Assembly: GCA_028274465.1 (NCBI GenBank)
Contig: CM051456.1
Location: 43,584,870 to 43,648,869 of the forward strand
Direction of reading: 5' to 3'
DNA length: 64,000 nucleotides
Source: Plantago ovata
Lineage: Eukaryota > Streptophyta > Magnoliopsida > Lamiales > Plantaginaceae
Below, piece by piece: positions 57,736 to 64,000 of this stretch; the stretch's first letter is position 1, and each line of letters begins with the position of its first letter. The position numbers and the translations under genes are program-made. The notes beneath the pieces were generated by a model. It ran no database searches. It saw only the letters and a program-made list of their open reading frames with translations, and was not told where the DNA came from.

Positions 57736-57964
57736 TAGAACGAGCATACTATCACCAGCTTTCTCCATATCTTGTTAAGTAGAGTTAATATAAATTTATT
57801 TTCTGAAATTATATATAGCTAATTAGTTAAAGCTAGTTTAGTCCCTAGAGATCGACACTAGAGGTCATCTTACCTCTGCACTACGTGTTTTGTGTAGTTG
57901 TGAGTTGCCCTTCGGCTTATAACAAATTTATTTGATTGTTCGAGTCTGACAATCTCGTTCATCA
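57736..57964 (+). repeat. E: gypsy solo LTR, second part
   Basis: Continues E after element D. It matches the 3' end of the family LTRs (AGTTGTGAGTTGCCCTTCGG, AACAAATTTATTTGA) and ends GTTCATCA. The flanking bases TTTGG (47777-47781) and CTTGG (57965-57969) agree at four of five positions, a slightly decayed TSD. Without D the LTR is about 1,241 bp. No internal region remains. Confidence 0.85.
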
Positions 57965-58825
57965 CTTGGGAGAACGCCTTCTTTGGAAGGAACATGGTGG
58001 TAGGACTCTTTGCCTCACTTGTGTGTACGACCAACTGGTCCTCTGCCCGCAAATCTTTCTTCATAAGAATGATGGTCATTATATCCAACTTGACGATGTG
58101 TTTGTCCTTCCATCGTGTTCCTTTGCAAGACTTTCAATCTTCATTAAGATCACATTTCCTGTGTCTATTCCTTCAGAAGCTGAGGCATACTTGGATAGGG
58201 CATTAGCTCTCCCATTGAGGTCCCTTGAAAACTTCTCAATGTCACATTTTTCAAACTTTCTCATTTCCTCTTGGATTTTCATTTTGTAGTTGGACAGTAC
58301 ATCTTTCTTGGTGCTCCACTTTCCACAGATTTGCTTTTCCTCCAATTGGGAATCTGTGTAGATTTTAATCTTTTTCACTTTAAGGTCTTTTTCCATGCGG
58401 AGTCCTATCAATATGGCTTCATATTCAACCTCATTGTTTGACACACTAAAGCCTAGAGTTACGGCATACTCTAGCTCTGTTCCTCTGGGGATTCGGATAT
58501 AGATTCCTATTCCCCCATTTTTTCCTGAGGATGATCCATTTACTTCTAATATGCAGACCTCTTCATGGTCGGTTGGTTCTTTTGGAGTTGGAGAGACGGT
58601 CTCCTTTCCTTTTAGAACTTCCTCGGCATGTAAGATCATCTCTCTTGAATCAGACCCTTCTCTTCTTTGGGCTTTTCCTGGTCTCTAGAGGGCGTCTTCT
58701 TCGTCGTTTCCCCCTCGTGCTTTTCCAACTTCTAAGTCATTGAGACATTTTCATCCTTTGTACTAAACTTTTCCCGTTCTCTCTGTTCCTCTTCAACTAG
58801 TCTTTTCAAGTTAAAGTCCTGATTA
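57965..58825 (-). pseudogene. Tat-like gypsy fragment with second RNase H domain
   Basis: The minus-strand frame 58639-58079 shows VNGSSSGKNGGIGIYI, LGFSVSNNEVEYEAILIGL and IYTDSQLEEKQICG, then FSRDLNGRANALSKYAS. This is the pattern of the additional, archaeal-type RNase H found in Tat/Ogre-type gypsy pol, including the first acidic position replaced by the N in VNGSS and the retained YTDSQ. Upstream coding remnants (58825-58640) and downstream ones (58088-57965) contain stops. It is cut by LTR E on one side and by copia H (at 58826) on the other. No integrase or LTR of this element can be identified with certainty. Confidence 0.65.
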
Positions 58826-60395
58826 TGTTAGGAAACTTGTAATTTTGATGAGTAATTAACCATGCTAAATTAAGAAAAGTCCAGTAACTAGTACTCTTAG
58901 GGTCCTTAGAAATTCAGAATTTTAAGGATATTGTAAAAGAGGAACGTTTGCTGGTGACATAGAGTAGGTGCTAGATAGGTTAGTTTTACCGCTTATGATG
59001 TATCTTATTTTCTGAAAAGAAATACAACCTATTGAAGCATTTGCTGATGATGTACTTTGTTTACACAAACAAACTATTGAAGCATTTAGAACCGTTCAGA
59101 AACTTGAAGAATTCGAAGACTGAAGACTAGAAGATTTCTGAAGACTGGTATCTACAAAGGCACATGTTGCTCAGAAAGTGGAAACTTCAGCAACAGCTTG
59201 CATAAGTGAAAATCTAAACGACAGAGTAGGTTGTGCTTGCTGAAACTGAGACTGACCACTTGCTGATAAACATATGTGACCTCCTTGCTGAAAGTACTTG
59301 CATTTGCGCTCCAACGTTCATGTTTGAATTTCATTCAAATGAACATTAAATGCAAAGCATGCACGCGAAGGACATGAAGACTAGAAGACAAATAAAGGAC
59401 GCTGCTGAAAAGTACAAAAGCAAGATAGTGACATCTTAAGGAACAAAAGCCTTAGAATTGAAATTCAAACGGCTCCCTTGATTCACTATAAATAGAGGTC
59501 ATCCGGCAAAGAGTTGAAGTGTGTCAACAACGTGATCAAACTCTTACTTGTGCTTAAACTCACATACCCTTCAAACACTCTTTACTGCCATTGATCCGTT
59601 CCAAGACTTAAAGCTTGAAAAAGCTACTTGTGAAGAAGTAGAACATACACGGCTAAGAAATTAGTTAAGTGTTCTTTCTTTCGAACAAGAACAAGTCTTG
59701 ACACCATAAACAATCAAACTTGTTTACTGCAAAGTACTCAAAGTTTTGTTTCTTAGATTACTTGTTGTAGCTGAATAAGTTATAATCAAGTTATCTCATC
59801 CCAAACCTCTCTAACTGAAAATACACCCTTTTAGGCGTGAAATTCAGGGGGAACTTAATCAAGCATTGTGTTGCTGATTAAAAGTCCCAAGTTTGGTGGA
59901 GAACAAGGTTTCGTTCTCTAGTTAGGTTGGAAACGAAGCATGTGTGCTTTGGTTTCTGTTTGAATCGCTCTAGATAGGTGTTGTAAGGAACCTCAAACTT
60001 GTCTTAGTGGATTCAGTCCTAGAAAGGACAAAGTAGAGTAGTTGAGAGATTACGCCACTCTCAGATACCACTATAAAAGTGTTTGTGTGATTTACTTACT
60101 GCATTTAATTTTCAGCAAAGCATATCTATATGTACACAGTCACTCTGTTCACTTGCTGAAACTATCACTTACTGACGAAGCACTTATTATATCAAAGACT
60201 TCAGCTCTCTGATTTTAAGTATCAACAAAACTCGTTACTGAAAAGTAACTTGCGTTTGCTGAGAAAGTTAAGTATCAGCAAACTCATTACTGAAAAGTAA
60301 TAAGTCCTTGCTGAGAAAGTTTTTAAACGACGAAAGTTTGAAAATACTATTCACCCCCCCCTCTAGTCTTTTCTTGTTGTTTAAAGGGACCAACA
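58826..60395 (+). repeat. 5' LTR of copia element H
   Basis: 1,570 bp, TGTTAGGAAAC to GGGACCAACA, the complement of the A LTRs. CACTATAAATAGAGG near 59485-59499 is the likely TATA region. TTGCTGA words are frequent. Confidence 0.92.
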
Positions 60396-60397
60396 AG

Positions 60398-60412
60398 TGG
60401 TATCAGAGCTGG
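60398..60412 (+). promoter_or_regulatory. Primer binding site of copia element H (initiator tRNA-Met)
   Basis: TGGTATCAGAGCTGG, two bases after the LTR; standard for plant copia elements. Confidence 0.95.
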
Positions 60413-60507
60413 AGGTTCTTTAACCTTCAGCACTGAACCTAGATCCCCTTAGGTGCTTTCCGTAAATCACTCTCACTTTATCAGTTTGGTAGTCTTTTGC
60501 TGACAGG

Positions 60508-61821
60508 ATGTCTTTAGGAGACGCTCCCTTGCTGAAGCTGCAAAACTACGAAAAATGGTGAAACAACATGATGCTATATCTTGAGGCCATTAGTGATGAG
60601 ATGGTCACTGTCATTAATGATGGACCTATCATGATCACTAAGGTTGAAAGAAGTTTTCCTCACAAAACCACAGAAACTGGAAAGGAAACTATCTTAGGCG
60701 AACCAGTTGATACGGTCGTTCCAAAACCAAGAGAGGAATGGACTTTCGACGAAGCCAAGAGATTCCGTCTTGATGGCCAAGCAAGAAACATCATCATTCG
60801 ATCAACTCCGGATACTATACAGTGCAAACTGTGGGGTGCTAAAACTGCTAAGGAAGCTTGGAAAATGGTTCAAGATCTTTGTGTTGGATCTGACAAAACC
60901 AAGGAAAACAAACTCGAAGTGCTGAAGTTAAAGTTCCAGAACTTTAAACAAGGTACAAATGAGTCACTGGAAGACTTGGACTTCAGATTCACAACTCTAG
61001 TTAGTGAGATGGCAGCCTTGGGTGTTGGAAATATTTACTCAGATTCTGAGAAGGTGAAAACCATCATCAGAAGTCTGAACCAAGAATGGATCCACACTCA
61101 GAACTTCTACTACAATAAAGGAATGCCAGAGATTACACCAACAGAGTTGTTCTCTCATCTTGCTACTGTCAACTACGAGACAAAGCAAAGAGAAAATGTG
61201 TTTGCTGAAAAATCGCAAAACATTGATCTTGCTGGAAAGTCGTCATCTTCTGAAAAGAAGAATGATAAAGAGCCTGCTGATGAAAATGCTTTGGTTGTTA
61301 AAAACATGAAGAAATTCATCAGTAAGGAACTCGAAAGGCGAAAAGCAAAAGAGAAGCTGAAAAAGCATCTTGGTAACAACTACCATAAGTACAAGAATGA
61401 AACTAGCTCGCTGAACAAGCAGGCTCAGCAAGCAACCTCATCAGAAGAACCAGCAGTTGGAAATGATCTCTGCTTTTACTGCAAAAAGCCTGGACACTTC
61501 AAAGCAAATTGTCCTTTGCTGAAAGGCAACTCTGCTGAAAAGAAGAAGAAGTTCAAAAGAGCTTTTATTGCTGAAGAAAAGAAGAAGCTTCAAGCAAAAA
61601 TCGATGCATTGTGCATTGATACTAGCTCCGAAGACAGTGAGGAAGAAAGCTCAGACACTGACGATGAAGAAGCCACTCTTGACGTAGAGATTGGCAAGGA
61701 AGTTTGTGGAATAGCCATGGAAGCTTATCCAGATGTGTCAAACTACGAGTTCTGCCTCATGGCCGGTCAGGTAAACAATCCTACCTCTGACTCTGACTCA
61801 GAAAGTGAAGACGAGATTTGA
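60508..61821 (+). pseudogene. gag of copia element H, one early stop
   Basis: 438 codons from ATG 60508 to TGA after SESEDEI. Codon 18 is TGA (60559-60561) where A has CGA for Arg, a C-to-T change; otherwise open. UBN2-type Gag core about residues 105-230 (CKLWGAKTAKEAW, LEDLDFRFTTL), Lys-rich helix, zinc knuckle CFYCKKPGHFKANC about residues 320-333, then an acidic Ser/Asp/Glu run and FCLMAGQ. The last 16 residues (from VNNPTSD) are encoded inside the candidate intron that starts at 61771. Without splicing Gag ends here; with splicing it would continue into pol. Confidence 0.85.
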
Positions 61822-62915
61822 GAAAACTCTGAGCAAACAGCAAGAGAAACTACAGAATGCTGAGACTCTGACCAAGCAGACTACTGAAAAGTATGTCTTG
61901 CTGAAGGAAGAGACAGAAGAAAAGGATGCTGAAATAAGGCGTCTCAAGAAGTTGATTGCTGAAGCCAGAGAGAAGAATTCTCAAATGGAAATAGAATTGA
62001 AAGAGTATCAGTCCTCAATTCTAAAGTTACTTGTTGAAATCCAAGAAATGAAAAAGATGAAAATCAATTTCAAATCTTATGCTGATGCAAGTAATACGCT
62101 GACTGAACTAAACTCTTATTTGAGAGATCCATCTCAGAAAGAAGGTTTAGGTTCAACGTATGAAGGTGATGACGTAATAATCTTGAGTAAAGACAAATCA
62201 CCGATTTCCTTTGTACGCGCTACTGATAGTGGTCAACCAGAACTCTATCAGTTTGGTCAATCTAAGGTTGCTGAAAAATGCAATCAAGTACCTACGATCG
62301 TAAAGTCCGTTGTTGCTACTCAAAGTAACAAGACTTCAAAAGGAAAACAGGTTGCTCAAAAGCAAACTGTAAAGAAAAAGGATGCTGTAAAGCATTCCGC
62401 CAAACAAGTTGCTGAAAAGCAATTTGTTAAGTCAAAAGCAAGATTACTAAAAGTAATCAGAAGACCTTTGCTGACAAACCTGAATCAAGTAAGGTTGCTG
62501 ACACAAAAGCTCAGCATTCTCCGAAAAGTGGACTCGGTTTCAAAACCAAGCAAAGTCAACTTTTTCACGAGTATAAGCAAAGTCAACAAAGATACTTCAA
62601 AGAGATGAACAAAATCAAGCCTAAGTATTCTGAAAAGACTCAAAATGCTAGGGCTAGAAGGAACCTTGCTAGAAAAGAACTTAGTGAAAAGTATGTTCAG
62701 CAAAACGGTCAACCGAGCAAGACACCACATCAGAAAGTGGACTTGATCAGCACGAATCAAAAGTCTTTTGGCTAAAAACCTTCTAGTTCTTCAGCAAGTA
62801 GAAAACAAGTCAAAGTTGAAAAACTTAAGACTTGGGTTTTCACTGGACGCATTCTTGAACATGTTAATGGACATCCAATATTGGATAATTAACTTGTTTG
62901 CTCTTGATTGTGCAG
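61771..62915 (+). other. Candidate intron of element H (GT-AG, 1,145 bp), absent from A
   Basis: CAG|GTAAAC at the left and GATTGTGCAG|ACTTC at the right are good plant splice borders. A branch-like TTAAC lies at 62889-62893 and the sequence TTTGCTCTTGATT is T-rich. Element A has the flanks joined exactly (31531/31532). Gag frame to the left and pol frame to the right are both phase 0 at the borders. A precise deletion in A is the alternative. Confidence 0.6.
61805..62760 (+). pseudogene. Coiled-coil coding segment between gag and pol, element H
   Basis: Overlaps the end of gag in the +1 frame. 61805-62608 encodes a long coiled coil (KQQEKLQNAETLTKQ, KLIAEAREKNSQMEIELKEY) followed by Lys/Val/Ala-rich sequence with VAEK and AKQVAEKQ words. 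A shift near 62600 leads to a short Lys/Gln-rich end. No ATG is at the start (GTG at 61805), so it would need frameshifting from gag or it was once in frame. Similar coiled segments between Gag and protease are common in long copia polyproteins. All of it lies inside the candidate intron. Confidence 0.5.
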
Positions 62916-64000
62916 ACTTCAGCCACGGAGACAAACGATGCAATCTGGCACTTTGACAGTGGTTGTGGAAAGCACATGACGACCAACAAGAATAACCTTA
63001 TAAACTATAGACGGTGGTCTAAAGGTCCAACAATAAGGTTTGCTGGTGGAGGCTCTGGTTCTACAAAAGGCTTTGGTGACGTGAAGTTAGGATGCATTAC
63101 CATTACGGGAGTTCTTTATGTCAAAAATCTCAAGTTTAATCTTTTGAGCATGAGTCAATTTGCTGACAAAGGATACTTCATCAAAATCAAAAGTGATGAA
63201 TGTAAAATTATAGATTTCAAGACAAAGAAGGTTATTATGATTGCAAGAAGATCAGGAGGCTTGTACACCGTAGATTGGTCTTCAGCAATCATTGAAAAAT
63301 GTCTTGTCTCAGATCACGATTGCCTTGCTGAAAAAGCATTGTTATGGCATAAACGAACAAGTCATCTAAACTTCAAGACGCTGAATAAGCTGTCTAAAAA
63401 GGCACTTGTAGTTGGATTACCTAAGGTTACTTTTAAGAAGGATGGTGTTTGCAATGCATGTTAGCAAGGAAAGCAAACCAAATCTTCTTTTAAGAACAAG
63501 GCAGTACCGTCAACTACAAAACCTTTACAACTCTTACACATGGACTTGTTTGAATATTCTTCAACAAGCTATGCTGGTAAGAAGTATGGTCTGGTGGTGG
63601 TAGATGATTATTCAAGATTCACTTGGGTAGTATTTATCAAGCACAAATCTGAAACAAGGACTGAAATACCTAACTTGCTGAATAAGCTTGAAGTCATGAA
63701 AAATGACAAGGTAAAAGTCATAAGGACAGACCATGGTACTGAGTTTGTAAACCAGTACATAACTGAGTATTGCACTTCAAAAGGCATACAACATCAGTTA
63801 TCCCCAGTAAGGACACCACAACAAACGGTGTTGCTGAACGGAAGAATCGCACCCTAAAAGAAGCCGCAAGAACAATGCTTGCTGACACTGAAATAAGTGA
63901 GGCTTACTGGGTTGAAGCGATTATTACCGCCTGTTACACTCAAAACAGATGTCTGATTACTAAGGAATACAACAAAACTCCATGGAAGACCTCCTAATAT
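62916..64000 (+). pseudogene. pol of copia element H (protease and integrase), cut by the window end
   Basis: Starts TSATETNDAIWHFDSGCGKHM (protease motif DSGCGKHM). Then GRRSGGLY-type and WHKRTSHLNF pre-integrase sequence. TAG at 63462-63464 replaces a Gln codon of A. Integrase follows: HMDLFE, VVDDYSRFTW, IRTDHGTEF with the catalytic Asp that A has lost. A 1-bp deletion near 63826 shifts the frame within PQQNGVAERKN, and a 14-bp deletion lies near 63982. Reverse transcriptase and RNase H are beyond the window. Confidence 0.88.

Larger units (their letters stand above)
58826..64000 (+). mobile_element. Element H: Ty1/copia element of the same family as A, right end outside window
   Basis: 5' LTR 58826-60395, initiator tRNA-Met primer site, gag, a coding segment absent from A, and pol as far as integrase at the window edge. 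The five bases before it, GATTA (58821-58825), should recur after its 3' LTR. The sequence is close to A but has its own stops and deletions. Confidence 0.92.

Overview
The window is plant nuclear DNA made almost entirely of nested transposable elements. I see no host gene, tRNA or rRNA. Evidence for a flowering plant with a repeat-rich genome: Ty3/gypsy LTR elements primed by tRNA-Asp, very long Ty1/copia elements primed by initiator tRNA-Met, a CACTA (En/Spm) DNA transposon with plant-type introns, and solo LTRs. The species cannot be named from sequence alone.

Nesting, read from target-site duplications (TSDs) and LTR ends. G is a copia solo LTR (right part 43419-44450). It is split by F, an Athila-like gypsy element (before 1 to 43418). 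Copia element A (5533-43022, minus strand, TSD GTTAC) sits in the 3' LTR of F. Two gypsy elements sit in A: B (11970-26538, TSD CCTTC, in the third ORF of A) and C (32527-41065, TSD TTGAC, in the gag of A). A CACTA element (18147-22391, TSD ATT) sits inside B. This gives five levels. Right of G lies a minisatellite-rich stretch (44451-47210) and a Tat-like gypsy fragment (about 47540-47781 and 57965-58825). That fragment is split by solo LTR E, and E is split by gypsy element D (48794-57730, TSD ATGCT). A second copy of the copia family, H (58826 to beyond 64000, plus strand), cuts the Tat fragment on the right.

B, C and D belong to one non-autonomous Athila-type family. The order in the element's own sense is LTR, tRNA-Asp primer site, gag-protease, a spacer with GC palindromes and a leader-intron structure, ORF2 (plant transposon-protein type), a hairpin-bearing 3' region, polypurine tract, LTR. 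None carries reverse transcriptase, RNase H or integrase. C keeps an open 708-residue gag-protease and D keeps an open 434-residue ORF2, so the intact genes are spread over sibling copies. F is a more distant, decayed relative.

Copia A and H encode gag, protease, integrase, reverse transcriptase and RNase H. A also has a third ORF of about 5.3 kb downstream of pol. Comparing the copies exposes a 1,145-bp segment with GT-AG ends in H (61771-62915) that is exactly absent from A. Its removal would join gag to pol in frame. This, and the promoter-like unit with an intron in front of ORF2 in the gypsy family, are the two signals I consider most worth testing.
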